DNA of 44,690 bases, taken from Gammaproteobacteria bacterium (GTDB lineage: Bacteria; Pseudomonadota; Gammaproteobacteria; GCA-001735895). The stretch spans positions 1 through 44,690 of the forward strand of contig JAHEKJ010000016.1 in assembly GCA_024638385.1 (NCBI GenBank), in the 5' to 3' direction. Every line of letters begins with the position of its first letter. Position 1 is the stretch's first letter. Below the pieces are notes generated by a model that was not told the origin of the DNA, did no database searches, and was given only the letters and a program-made list of their open reading frames with translations. Positions 9,585 to 18,129 of this stretch are shown piece after piece. Made by a program: the position numbers and the translations under genes.

Positions 9585-11456
9585 TCAGCGCCGGTCGCCG
9601 CGCAGTTCGCGCACGCGGGCTTCGAGGCCCTCGAGGGTGACCGCATCCGCGGCGAGCGCGACGCCGGCGACCAGTTCGATGCGCGAAAACCAGCCGCGCG
9701 GAAACAGGCGCGACATCGCGTTGCCGTGCGCGCGGCTGAAGAAACTGCCCCACAAGCCGCGCAGTGCAAGCGGGATTACCGGCACCGGATAGCGCTCGAT
9801 AATGCGCGTGACGCCCGGGCGAAACGAATTCAGCCGACCGTCGTCGGTGATGCGGCCCTCGGGAAAGATGCAGACCAGCTCGCCCGCGCGCAAGGCATCG
9901 TCGATACGGTCGAAGGCTCGCTCCATCATTGCCGGATCCTCGCGCGCGCCGGCGATGGGTATTGCGCCGGCGGTGCGAAACACGAACGACAGCAGCGGCA
10001 GGTCGAAGATCTTGTAATACATCACGAAACGGATCGGTCGGCGCACGCAGCCGGCGAGCACCAGCGCGTCGACGAAACTGACGTGGTTGCAGACCAGCAG
10101 GGCAGGCCCCTCGTCGGGTATCCGTTCGAGCCCGACCTTGTCGACGCGGTACATCGTGTGAATCAACAGCCACACCAGCAGGCGCATGATGAACTCGGGC
10201 ACGAGCGTAAAAACGAAGCCCGCCACCGCCGCGTTCATCAGCGCGAGGATCAGGAACAGCATCGGGATCGTTACGCCGGCGGCCAGCGCAAACAGCGCGT
10301 AGAGCGACGCCGCGACCATGAACACCGCGTTGAGCAGATTGTTGGCCGCGATCACGCGCGCGCGCTTGCGCGGATCGCTGCGCTGTTGCACCAGCGCGTA
10401 TAGCGGCACGATGTAGACGCCGCCGGAGATCCCGAGCATGACGATGTCGAAGCAGACGCGCAGGCTCGACGCCTGCGCGAGGAACGCGGCCGGGCCGATC
10501 AGTTCACCGGCGCCGGGTGATCCCCGGTTGAAATAGATGTCGATACCGAAGGCGGTCAGACCGAGCGCGCCGAGCGGCACCAGGCCGAGTTCGACGATGC
10601 GCCCCGACAGGCGCTCGCAGAGGAACGAGCCGGCGCCGATGCCGAGCGAGAACAACGCCAGCAACAGTACGTAGACCTGCTCGTCGGCGCCGAATTCGAA
10701 GCGCACGTAGTTCGGTAATTGCGTCATGTAGGTAACGCCGAGGAACCAGAACCACGAAATGCCCATGATCGAATAGAACACGCTGCGGTTCTCGCCGGCG
10801 TCGCGCAGGATGTTGAAGGTTTCGCGCGGCAGATTGAAGCTGATCCGCAGGTCCGGCGCGCCGGGCGCGAGCGCCGGGATGCCGCGGCTCGCGAGGTAGC
10901 CGGCAACCGCGACGGCGACCACCGCGACGCCGAGCGCGGCGCTGCCGAAACCGATGATGTAGACGCTCGCGATCAGTCCGAGCAGGATCGCAAGAAAGGT
11001 GCCGAACTCGACCATCGCGTTGCCGCCGACGAGTTCGCGGGGCTCGAGCGCCTGCGGCAGCAGGCTGTACTTTACCGGGCCGAACAGAGTTGACTGTGTC
11101 CCCATTAAAAAGAGGATGGCGATCAGCAGCCCGGGGCTTTGCAACAGGAACGCGGCCGCGCCGAGCAGCATGACGGCGATTTCGAGCAGCTTGATGCGAC
11201 GGATCAGCATCGATTTTTCGTACTTGTCGGCCAGCTGTCCCGCCAGCGGCGAAAACAGGAAGAAGGGCAGGATGAACAATCCTGCGGCCAGGTTGACGAG
11301 ACGATTGCTGTCGTCCTGGCTCATGCCGGCGACCTGAAAAGCGATGAAGATCGTCAGACCGTTCTTGTACAGGTTGTCGTTGAACGCGCCGAGCAACTGG
11401 GTTATGAAAAACGGCCGAAAGCGCCGCGTCGTCAACAGTCTCAGGGAATCGGGCAT
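9585..11456 (-). CDS. MFS (LplT-like) transporter fused to PlsC-type acyltransferase
   Basis: A 623-residue inner-membrane protein from the ATG at 11456 (PDSLRLLTTRRFRPFFITQLLGAFNDNLYKN); upstream codons look non-coding. The first 400 residues form an MFS domain of the lysophospholipid-transporter type, with GAFNDNLYKNGLTIF and GTQSTLFGPVKYSLLPQ. The C-terminal 200 residues form a glycerolipid acyltransferase: NHVSFVD (His458, Asp463) and FPEGRITDDGRLNSFRPGV. In E. coli, LplT and Aas together flip and reacylate lysophospholipids. Related fusions often add an acyl-ACP synthetase domain; here the protein stops after PlsC. The role is inferred as lysophospholipid recycling, with acyl donor unknown. 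Confidence 0.85.
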   Translation of the reverse strand: MPDSLRLLTTRRFRPFFITQLLGAFNDNLYKNGLTIFIAFQVAGMSQDDSNRLVNLAAGLFILPFFLFSPLAGQLADKYEKSMLIRRIKLLEIAVMLLGAAAFLLQSPGLLIAILFLMGTQSTLFGPVKYSLLPQALEPRELVGGNAMVEFGTFLAILLGLIASVYIIGFGSAALGVAVVAVAVAGYLASRGIPALAPGAPDLRISFNLPRETFNILRDAGENRSVFYSIMGISWFWFLGVTYMTQLPNYVRFEFGADEQVYVLLLALFSLGIGAGSFLCERLSGRIVELGLVPLGALGLTAFGIDIYFNRGSPGAGELIGPAAFLAQASSLRVCFDIVMLGISGGVYIVPLYALVQQRSDPRKRARVIAANNLLNAVFMVAASLYALFALAAGVTIPMLFLILALMNAAVAGFVFTLVPEFIMRLLVWLLIHTMYRVDKVGLERIPDEGPALLVCNHVSFVDALVLAGCVRRPIRFVMYYKIFDLPLLSFVFRTAGAIPIAGAREDPAMMERAFDRIDDALRAGELVCIFPEGRITDDGRLNSFRPGVTRIIERYPVPVIPLALRGLWGSFFSRAHGNAMSRLFPRGWFSRIELVAGVALAADAVTLEGLEARVRELRGDRR

Positions 11457-11741
11457 CAGTCGCTCATCGTCGCGTGGCGGCGTGTCGAGCGGGCGTCGCA
11501 GGGCCGTCGAAAACGCCGGATTCGAGCGCCCGCGATGCGCCCGTGTCCGACCGTAGACGGGCGGGCAGGCGCGCTCGTGTCGCGCTCGGGGAAAAAGCCG
11601 CAAACTCAGTATTTACGGCCCTCAGAGCGTTATTTGACGGGGTCCTCAAAGTGCTCGCAAACTGTGAATCAGAACAGGCATTCTGGCCTGAATAAGCTAT
11701 ATATCACACATTGGCTGCGTGGTTTGAATAGCATCGCTTGA

Positions 11742-14267
11742 ATGTCCTTTAATAAAACCTGGTTAAAACAAGACTGGTTCATCGGGCTGGTACTGATTCT
11801 GCTGTTTCTGATCTTCGCGGAAGCCGGCATGTTCGTGACGTTCGATCGCGGCGCCTACAATCTCGGCGTCAAGCTCGCGTCGGCGCGCGACCCGCACGAA
11901 GACATCGTCGTCGTCGCGGTCGACGACAAGTCGCTGCAATCGCTCGGCGCCTGGCCCTGGTCGCGCGACGTCCTCGCCGAGACCACGCAATTGCTGGCCA
12001 AGGCCAAGCCCAGCGTGATCGGTTTTACGATGCCGTTCGATACGCCACAGTACGAGGCCGGGCTGGCGTCGCTGGCTAATCTGCGCGAAACCCTGCGCAA
12101 GGAAAGAAAGCTGAGCCGACGCGTCAATCGTGCATTGCGCCACACCGAATCGACGCTGCACGGCGACGACAATCTCGCCGGCGCGTTCCGCAAGGGCGGA
12201 CGCATCGTGCTGGCCATGCCCTACATTTCGACCGCCAAGCCGATGCCGGGTATGACGACGTCGCTGCCCAAGTACATGCAGAAGTTCTCGCTCCCCAACG
12301 TGCGCATCAACGGCGCCGACGGCTGGAGCCTGAGCGCGCCCGACATCGTCCGCGCCGAGAAAATCTTTCCGCCGATCGAGAAGCTCGCGCGCCAGGTCGG
12401 CGGCATCGGCGTGATCGGCCACGGCGAGCACTTCGGTCGCGAGCCGTTGATCGTTCGCTATGGCCAGGAATTCCTGCCGTCGTTCGCGCTGATAATGTCG
12501 ACCCGCAGCAAGGGCCTGTCGATGCAGCATATCGAATCGCGCGCCAGCCTGAGCCCGGTGCTCGGCGGCAAGGACCTCGGCGCCGACCGTCATTTCCATA
12601 TCTATCCGCGCTTCTACGAGGATCGCGGCGGCAAGTCGGCCTTCAAGATCTATTCGCTGATCGACGTGCTCGACGGCAGCGTATCGTCGGTCTTCTTTCG
12701 CAACAAGATCGTGCTCGTCGGCCTGACCTCGCCGCGGCTTGCCCAACCGATGCTGACGCCGGCGGGCGATCGAATCTCGCCGACCGTCGCGACCGCGCAT
12801 GCGGTTTCGAGCCTGCTCAACGGCGAGGTCTTTCGCCTGCCGGAGTGGGCCGGCTGGGCGCTGCGCGGCCTGCTCGTCGGTGTCGGCCTGTACCTGATGT
12901 TCGTTCTCGGTCGTTTCCGCGCCAACACCGCCTTCTTCCTGAGCCTGTTTCTCGCCGTCATGATTCTGAACATGCACTTCGTGCTGATGAGTTCGCAGGC
13001 GCTGTGGGTGCCGATGATGAGCGCGATCGCGATGCTGCTGGTCGGACACCTGGTTCTCGGTCTGCGACATTTCGTAGACAACCGCCTGAGCCCGGTGCGG
13101 GCCGAGTTGACGGCGGCGAATCGCCAGCTCGGCCAGGCGCTGCACGCGCAGGGTCAGCTCGACCAGGCATTCGAGAAATTTCGCAGCTGCGAGCCCGACG
13201 CATCGCTGCTGAGCCAGGCCTACAATCTTGGTCTCGACTACGAGCGCAAGCGCCAGTTCAACAAGGCCGTATCGGTCTTCAAGTTCATCGAGGAAGTCGA
13301 TCCGAAATTCAATGACATCGGCGAACGCATCGAGCGCAACGAGCAAGCGTCGAAGACGGTCGTGCTCGGCGGCAACAAGAACAGCAACCTCGGCGAGACG
13401 CTGGTCGCCAGCAAGGCCGGCCTGCAAAAGCCGAAACTCGGCCGCTACGAGATCGACAGCGAGATCGGCCGCGGCGCGATGGGCATGGTCTACATGGGCC
13501 ACGACGACAAGATCGGGCGCAAGGTCGCGATCAAGACCATGGTCATCTCCGACGAGATCGAGGACGACATGCGCGACGAGGTGCGCACCCGCTTCTTCCG
13601 CGAGGCCGAGGCCGCGGGACGCCTCGATCACCCGAATATCGTCACCGTCTACGACGTCGGCGAGGAACAGGAACTCGCCTACATCGCGATGGACTATCTC
13701 AAGGGCAAGGATCTGACCGCCTACACCACGCAAAAGGCACGGCTGCCGGTCAGCGAGGTCTTCGATGTGATACACGACGTCGCGCTGGCGCTCGACTACG
13801 CGCATTCGCAGCACGTCGTGCATCGCGACATCAAGCCGGCCAACATCATTTACGACCGGGACAAGGGCACGGCCAGCCTGACCGACTTCGGCGTCGCCTG
13901 TCTGACCGACGCCAGCAAGACCAAGACCGGCACCGTGCTCGGCAGTCCGTACTACATGTCGCCCGAGCAGCTGGCCGGCAAGAAGGTCGACGGCCGCGCC
14001 GACCTGTTCTCGCTCGGCGTGACGCTCTACCAGATGATTACCAGCGAGTTGCCGTTCAAGGGCGACTCGATCGCCAACCTGATGTACAACATCGCCAACG
14101 AGCAGCACCTCGACGTGCGCCGCTACCGACAACTGCCGGCCTGCGTCGCCAACCTGATCAACAAGTCGTTGCAGAAAGATGCCGGCAGCCGCTACCAGTC
14201 GGGCAAGCAAATGGCCGCGGCGCTGAAACGTTGCCAGCCGCAAATACAGGAGATGGAAGCCGCCTGA
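11742..14267 (+). CDS. CHASE2-domain transmembrane serine/threonine protein kinase
   Basis: An 841-residue receptor kinase. An N-terminal transmembrane helix (about 15-35) precedes an extracytoplasmic CHASE2 sensor (about 45-370, with DIVVVAVDDKSLQSLGAWPWSR and KIVLVGLTS). Three membrane helices follow (about 375-440), then a short TPR-like region (LGQALHAQGQLDQAFEKF, FNKAVSVFKFIEEVDP), and a cytoplasmic kinase from about 567 to 835. The kinase looks active: glycine loop IGRGAMGMVY, Lys598 in VAIKTM, HRDIKPAN with Asp696, DFGVA (715-717) and GSPYYMSPEQL. The signal is unknown. The 285-base divergent gap before it holds AT-rich sequence but no promoter I would name, and no partner phosphatase gene is adjacent. 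Confidence 0.92.
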   Translation: MSFNKTWLKQDWFIGLVLILLFLIFAEAGMFVTFDRGAYNLGVKLASARDPHEDIVVVAVDDKSLQSLGAWPWSRDVLAETTQLLAKAKPSVIGFTMPFDTPQYEAGLASLANLRETLRKERKLSRRVNRALRHTESTLHGDDNLAGAFRKGGRIVLAMPYISTAKPMPGMTTSLPKYMQKFSLPNVRINGADGWSLSAPDIVRAEKIFPPIEKLARQVGGIGVIGHGEHFGREPLIVRYGQEFLPSFALIMSTRSKGLSMQHIESRASLSPVLGGKDLGADRHFHIYPRFYEDRGGKSAFKIYSLIDVLDGSVSSVFFRNKIVLVGLTSPRLAQPMLTPAGDRISPTVATAHAVSSLLNGEVFRLPEWAGWALRGLLVGVGLYLMFVLGRFRANTAFFLSLFLAVMILNMHFVLMSSQALWVPMMSAIAMLLVGHLVLGLRHFVDNRLSPVRAELTAANRQLGQALHAQGQLDQAFEKFRSCEPDASLLSQAYNLGLDYERKRQFNKAVSVFKFIEEVDPKFNDIGERIERNEQASKTVVLGGNKNSNLGETLVASKAGLQKPKLGRYEIDSEIGRGAMGMVYMGHDDKIGRKVAIKTMVISDEIEDDMRDEVRTRFFREAEAAGRLDHPNIVTVYDVGEEQELAYIAMDYLKGKDLTAYTTQKARLPVSEVFDVIHDVALALDYAHSQHVVHRDIKPANIIYDRDKGTASLTDFGVACLTDASKTKTGTVLGSPYYMSPEQLAGKKVDGRADLFSLGVTLYQMITSELPFKGDSIANLMYNIANEQHLDVRRYRQLPACVANLINKSLQKDAGSRYQSGKQMAAALKRCQPQIQEMEAA

Positions 14268-14277
14268 GCGGCCCGCG

Positions 14278-15705
14278 CTAATCCAGCCGTTTGAACCGTT
14301 CGAGCGCGCGCTCGCGCGTCGCCTTCAGATCCAGCATCGGCTCGGGATAATCGACGCCGAGTTCGATACCGGCCTCCTCGAGCACTTCCGGCTTCGCCTC
14401 CCAGGGTTTATGCCGGTATTTTTTCGGCAAGCCCTCGAGTTCGGGGCAATAGCGCACCAGGTAGTCGCCGTCGGGATCGAACTTCTCGCTTTGCAGTACC
14501 GGATTGAAAATCCGGAAATAAGGAGCCGCGTCGGCGCCCGAACCCGCGACCCATTGCCAGCTCGCGCTGTTATTGGCGAGGTCCGCGTCGACCAGACAAT
14601 CCCAGAACCAGTCCTCGCCGTGATGCCAGTGCACGAGCATGTTCTTGATCACAAACGAGGCCACGACCATGCGCACCCGATTGTGCATGTAGCCGGTTTG
14701 CCAGAGCTCGCGCATGCCGGCGTCGACGATCGGGAAGCCGGTGCGGCCGCGCTGCCAGGCCGGGATGTCGGCCTCGCTGGTGCGCCACTCGAAGCCGTCG
14801 AACTTCGAGTTGAAGTTTTTTCGCGGCAGCGTCGGGTTGTGGTAGAGCAGGTGATAGGAAAACTCGCGCCAGCCCAGCTCGCGCAGGAAATGCGCGGCGT
14901 TGCCGCCGGAATCGCGCAGGCCCTCGTGGTCGACGCGCTGCCAGACCTGGTGCGGCGATATCTCGCCGTGGTGTAGATGCGGCGACAGTCGCGAAGTCGT
15001 CGCCAGCGCCGGGAAGTCGCGGCCGTTCTTGTAGTCGCTGAGATTTTCCTCGCAGAAGCTGTCGAGCGCGGCCGCCGCGGCATCCTCGCCGACCCGCCAA
15101 TGGCGCATCATCGACGCATGCCAGTCGTGATCCGGCAACAGTTCGAGAGCATCGATCGAAGCGGCATAATCGACGTCGGCATCGGCATAATCGAGCCGCG
15201 CAGGGGGCTCGAGCGGGGCTCGCGGGGGCGTGCGCGGCAGGCAGCCCTTCTCGTAGAACGGCGTAAAGACCCTGTACGGCGTGCCGTCCTGCTTGCTGAC
15301 CTCCCACGGCTCCCACAGCAGCGATGCGTTGAAGCTGCGCACCTCGACGCCGCCCTGCTCGAGTTCGCGCTTGATGCGCGTATCGCGCTCGACGCGCCAG
15401 GGCTCGTAGCAGCGGTTCCAGAACACCGCGCGCACCGGCAGCTCGTCGGCGAGGCGCTCGAGAATCGCGCGCGCGTCGCCGTGGAACAGGCGCAGTTTGC
15501 CGGCGAGCGACGCATCGAGCGACTTCAGGGAATGATGCAGCCAGACGCGGCTCGCGGCGCCGGGCTTCCACTCGCCCGCGTCGTCGTCATCGAGGATGTA
15601 GATCGGCAGGATGTTGCCGAGTTCGGAGGCCGCCTTGAGCGCCGGGTTGTCGGCGCGACGCAGATCCTGGCGAAACCAGACGATGGTGATGGCCGAATCG
15701 GACAC
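14278..15705 (-). CDS. phrB: Deoxyribodipyrimidine photolyase, class I
   Basis: Light-dependent repair of cyclobutane pyrimidine dimers using FAD and an antenna chromophore. The protein is 475 residues, usual for class I. The N-terminal photolyase domain starts IVWFRQDLRRADNPAL. The FAD domain shows LGWREFSYHLLYHNP, GRTGFPIVDAGMRELWQTGYMHNR, MVVASFVIKNMLVHWHHGEDWFWD and DADLANNSASWQWVAGSG. Translation starts at a GTG (15705). It is the last gene of the minus-strand operon headed by the ECF sigma factor, 12 bases after the DUF523-DUF1722 gene. E. coli also pairs phrB with a DUF1722 gene (ybgA). Induction by the sigma factor is inferred from this placement. Confidence 0.94.
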   Translation of the reverse strand: MSDSAITIVWFRQDLRRADNPALKAASELGNILPIYILDDDDAGEWKPGAASRVWLHHSLKSLDASLAGKLRLFHGDARAILERLADELPVRAVFWNRCYEPWRVERDTRIKRELEQGGVEVRSFNASLLWEPWEVSKQDGTPYRVFTPFYEKGCLPRTPPRAPLEPPARLDYADADVDYAASIDALELLPDHDWHASMMRHWRVGEDAAAAALDSFCEENLSDYKNGRDFPALATTSRLSPHLHHGEISPHQVWQRVDHEGLRDSGGNAAHFLRELGWREFSYHLLYHNPTLPRKNFNSKFDGFEWRTSEADIPAWQRGRTGFPIVDAGMRELWQTGYMHNRVRMVVASFVIKNMLVHWHHGEDWFWDCLVDADLANNSASWQWVAGSGADAAPYFRIFNPVLQSEKFDPDGDYLVRYCPELEGLPKKYRHKPWEAKPEVLEEAGIELGVDYPEPMLDLKATRERALERFKRLD

Positions 15706-15717
15706 GATGGCGGCGGT

Positions 15718-16674
15718 TCAGAGCGAATTCAGCAGCATCAGCTCGTCGGGATGCGGCTGCATGTAATACGAGCGCTGAATGTATTCGTTCGGGCACTTGC
15801 GGAAATGGTGTCGCAGCAGCGTGATCGGCACGATCAGCGGCAGGCGGCCGAGGCGATAATTTTCGATACTCTCGCCGAGCTCCTGCTTGTCGTCGCGATC
15901 GAGGTCGTGCTTGAGGTAGCCGCGGATGTGTTCCAGCACGTTGACGTGGTTGGAGCGTTTGGCGAAGACTCTCAGAATTCGCATCATCTCGTCGAGGTAG
16001 CGCGGTCCGAAATCCTCGATGGCCCCGGCCTTGTGGGCTTCGGACAGCTCGCGGCCGAGCGCGCGCGCGCGGTTTTGATCGTGACTCATCAGGATTAGTT
16101 TGTGGCGCGCGTGGAAGTCGGTCAGCCCGGCCCAGTCGAGCCCGCTCGCGACGAGGTCGTGCCAGCGTTTGTTGATGTAGACTCGCTTGACGAAGCTTTC
16201 GCGCAACACCGGGTCGCCGAGCCGGCCCTCCTCTTCGACCGGCAGGGTCGGGAAATTCTGCATCATCGTCGCCGTGTAGAGACCGGCGCCATCGCGCTGC
16301 GCCATGTCCCCCCGATAGACCTTGACCCGCTCCATGCCGCAGCTGGGCGAATCTTTCTTGACGATATAGCCGAAGATGTCGCGCTGCCAGTCGCGCTGCG
16401 CGTGGGCGATCTCGATCAGCGGTTGCGTCACGTCGAGCTCGGCCGTCTTGTTGCCGACGGCGCGGATGGCGTCGCCGTCGGCAACCAGGCGAATCGTCTC
16501 GCGCGGAACCCCGAGCCCGATCGCGAGCTCCGGGCAGAACGGCCGGAAGCTGAAGTAGCGGCCGAGGGTGTCGAGGACGTACCGGTTTTGCTTGTGGCCG
16601 CCGTCGAAGCGCACCTTCTCGCCGAGCAGGCAGCTCGAAATGCCGAGCGGAATCTTCTCCGGTTGAACCGCCAC
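15718..16674 (-). CDS. DUF523 (TudS-like desulfidase) fused to DUF1722 (YbgA-like)
   Basis: A 318-residue, two-domain protein. The N-terminal DUF523 domain carries the conserved cysteine segments SSCLLGEKVRFDGGHK, FCPELAIGLGVPRE and KKDSPSCGMERVKVY. In TudS thiouracil desulfidases, family knowledge places a [4Fe-4S] cluster on three such cysteines. The C-terminal DUF1722 domain (about 190-315) shows DFHARHKLILMSHDQ and ends IVPITLLRHHFRK and QSYYMQPHP-like sequence. The start is a GTG at 16674 with AAGGG upstream. It sits between chrR and phrB in one operon. The DUF1722 function is unknown; a role in repairing or clearing photodamaged thio-nucleobases is inference. Confidence 0.88.
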   Translation of the reverse strand: MAVQPEKIPLGISSCLLGEKVRFDGGHKQNRYVLDTLGRYFSFRPFCPELAIGLGVPRETIRLVADGDAIRAVGNKTAELDVTQPLIEIAHAQRDWQRDIFGYIVKKDSPSCGMERVKVYRGDMAQRDGAGLYTATMMQNFPTLPVEEEGRLGDPVLRESFVKRVYINKRWHDLVASGLDWAGLTDFHARHKLILMSHDQNRARALGRELSEAHKAGAIEDFGPRYLDEMMRILRVFAKRSNHVNVLEHIRGYLKHDLDRDDKQELGESIENYRLGRLPLIVPITLLRHHFRKCPNEYIQRSYYMQPHPDELMLLNSL

Positions 16675-16684
16675 TGCGCCCTTG

Positions 16685-17341
16685 TCAGGCGTAGCTGCGG
16701 CGAACCAGCGGGTTCAGCAAGCGGGCGAAGAAACCGGTAAATCGGGGCGGCCCCTCGGTCACGGCGAGGCAAATACATTCGCGATCCTGCGTCGCGACCG
16801 GCGAGTGGTGATGATTGCCGTCGTTGAAGACGAAATCACCCTTTTGGTAAACGCCACGCTCGTCGGAAAAACTGCCCTCGAGGATGACCGTGTACTCGTC
16901 ACCGTCGTGGGTATGCGCCGGCGAGACGCCGCCGGGACGAATCCGGATCAGTTCGACCTTGGCGCCGTTGCTGTCGCGACACAGCTCGACGCTGTGGATA
17001 TCGGGCGAGACCCGCTTCCAGTCGAGGTGCGCGAAGTCGCTGGCGACGAACTGGCGCAGGCAGCGCGGCACCGACGGGTCGGTCGTGACCGCCGGCGGTT
17101 CTTCGTCGACCAGCGAATCGAGCCGCGCGAGCAGGTTCTCCTTGAGGCGCGACGAGGCCGGCGCCGGCTCGAGTTGCTGCATCAGCTCGCTACCGACGCG
17201 GTTGAGTCGTTGCAGTTTTTGTACGCAACCGGCGCAATGCTCCAGATGCGCCGAAACGCAAAGGGCCTGGCTCAGCGGCAGGCTGCCCGCCGAGTAGGCG
17301 GCCAGCAATTCATCTACAGGATGTTTCAATACTTGTTCCAT
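16685..17341 (-). CDS. chrR: ChrR-type zinc/cupin anti-sigma factor
   Basis: Binds and inactivates the ECF sigma factor until singlet oxygen or organic peroxide triggers release. The 218 residues match the two-domain ChrR plan. The N-terminal anti-sigma domain has zinc ligands His7, His32, Cys36 and Cys39, the same spacing as Rhodobacter ChrR. The C-terminal cupin has HTHDGDEYTVILEG with His143, His145 and Glu149, and NHHHS with His179 as the fourth ligand. All sensing ligands are therefore present. The start is 2 bases after the sigma stop, with GAGG as ribosome site, so the pair is tightly coupled. Confidence 0.95.
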   Translation of the reverse strand: MEQVLKHPVDELLAAYSAGSLPLSQALCVSAHLEHCAGCVQKLQRLNRVGSELMQQLEPAPASSRLKENLLARLDSLVDEEPPAVTTDPSVPRCLRQFVASDFAHLDWKRVSPDIHSVELCRDSNGAKVELIRIRPGGVSPAHTHDGDEYTVILEGSFSDERGVYQKGDFVFNDGNHHHSPVATQDRECICLAVTEGPPRFTGFFARLLNPLVRRSYA

Positions 17342-17343
17342 AA

Positions 17344-17922
17344 TTACCTCGCAACCAGTGCTTCGAGCTTTTTCAGCGCAAGCCGAACGCGGGACTTGAC
17401 GGTCCCGAGCGGCAGCTGCAGCTCTTCGCTGGCCTGTTGATGGCTTTTACCCTCCAGATAAACCTTGGTTAGAATTTCTGCTTGTTCGCGCGGCAGTTGT
17501 TTTAGACCTGCTCTTATCGTTTCCTCGGCCCGGCTTTGCTGAACCAGCTGAAACGGGCTCGGGCCTTCATCCTCGATGTCATCGAAGATGTGTGTCGGAT
17601 CGATCTCGCTGACGTAACGGCTGTTGCGCCGCAGGTAGTCGATTCGACAATTCCGCGCCAGCGTAAAGATCCACGTGTTAAGGTTGGCAAGCCGTGGATT
17701 GTATTTATCGGCTTTGAGCCAGACCCGGGTCATTACTTCCTGCACCAGTTCGTCGGCGACCAGGTCGGCACCGGGTTCGCGCGCCAGGCTGTAGGCGCGC
17801 AACATCGGCGCGTAATGATCGAAGAGCTCCGCGAACGCGGCCTTGTCGCGATCGGCGGCCACTTTCGCAATGTGCTGACTGAGGGTCGCGAGTTTCTCGC
17901 TCTTTGCTTTGGTAGTTTCCAT
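17344..17922 (-). CDS. ECF sigma factor of the ChrR-linked (RpoE/ECF11-like) group
   Basis: A 192-residue group IV sigma factor. Region 2 spans AFAELFDHYAPMLRAYSL through DELVQEVMTRVWLKADKYN and NTWIFTLARNCRIDYLRR. Region 4 is LKQLPREQAEILTKVYLEGKSHQQASEELQLPLGTVKSRVRLALKKLE. An upstream in-frame ATG at 17958 overlaps the predicted -10 element and could not be on the transcript, so the ATG at 17922 is chosen. It heads the operon sigma-chrR-tudS/DUF1722-phrB and is probably autoregulated through the promoter at 17986-17959. The partner ChrR strongly implies a singlet-oxygen or photo-oxidative regulon. Confidence 0.95.
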   Translation of the reverse strand: METTKAKSEKLATLSQHIAKVAADRDKAAFAELFDHYAPMLRAYSLAREPGADLVADELVQEVMTRVWLKADKYNPRLANLNTWIFTLARNCRIDYLRRNSRYVSEIDPTHIFDDIEDEGPSPFQLVQQSRAEETIRAGLKQLPREQAEILTKVYLEGKSHQQASEELQLPLGTVKSRVRLALKKLEALVAR

Positions 17923-17958
17923 AGTCCGATGTCGTTGGCCGTTTGGCTTGGTCGTCAT

Positions 17959-17986
17959 TATACGCTTGCGCGCAGGCCGTGGATCA
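17959..17986 (-). promoter_or_regulatory. ECF (ChrR-sigma) autoregulatory promoter
   Basis: On the minus strand, TGATCC (17986-17981), 16 bases, then CGTATA (17964-17959). The same architecture occurs at 17994 and 21836, all within this island. It agrees with the TGATCC / CGTA-type motif remembered for ChrR-linked sigma factors. Transcription would start near 17952, about 30 bases before the chosen sigma-factor start. Confidence 0.8.
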
Positions 17987-17993
17987 CTCGATT

Positions 17994-18021
17994 TGATCCA
18001 AAATCGCGCGGACGCCGTAGA
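17994..18021 (+). promoter_or_regulatory. ECF promoter for divergent lipid-modification operon
   Basis: On the plus strand, TGATCC (17994-17999), 16 bases, then CGTAGA (18016-18021). It lies 7 bases from the opposing sigma-operon -35 element, so the two promoters are back to back. The -10 differs by one base from the other two copies. The leader to the methyltransferase start at 18126 would be about 100 bases. Confidence 0.7.
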
Positions 18022-18096
18022 CTCACGGTGAAACGCGGGCGGTCTGCAGCACGCACAGCGTAAATCAGGCTTTGAATATAACCTTAGGGTCAGTTT

Positions 18097-18129
18097 ATGA
18101 ATTTATTGAAATACGGAGTCGGCCGATGA
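18097..18129 (+). CDS. Possible 10-codon leader ORF
   Basis: ATG at 18097 opens a 10-codon frame (MNLLKYGVGR) preceded by AGGG at a suitable distance. Its TGA overlaps the ATG of the methyltransferase (CGATGA). The frame lies in the leader of the predicted ECF transcript and is AT-rich compared with the flanks. It could couple or tune translation of the first gene, or be chance; only the sequence arrangement supports it. Confidence 0.3.
   Translation: MNLLKYGVGR

Noticed and set aside
11085-11105. GACTGTGTCCCC, resembling the tip of the REP-like element at 7621
   Set aside because: It encodes the conserved GTQST segment of the MFS domain, and there is no inverted partner nearby.
11763-14243. 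Long open frame antisense to the CHASE2 kinase
   Set aside because: The plus-strand kinase motifs are intact; the antisense product is Ala/Arg/Val/Asp-rich with no recognisable domain.
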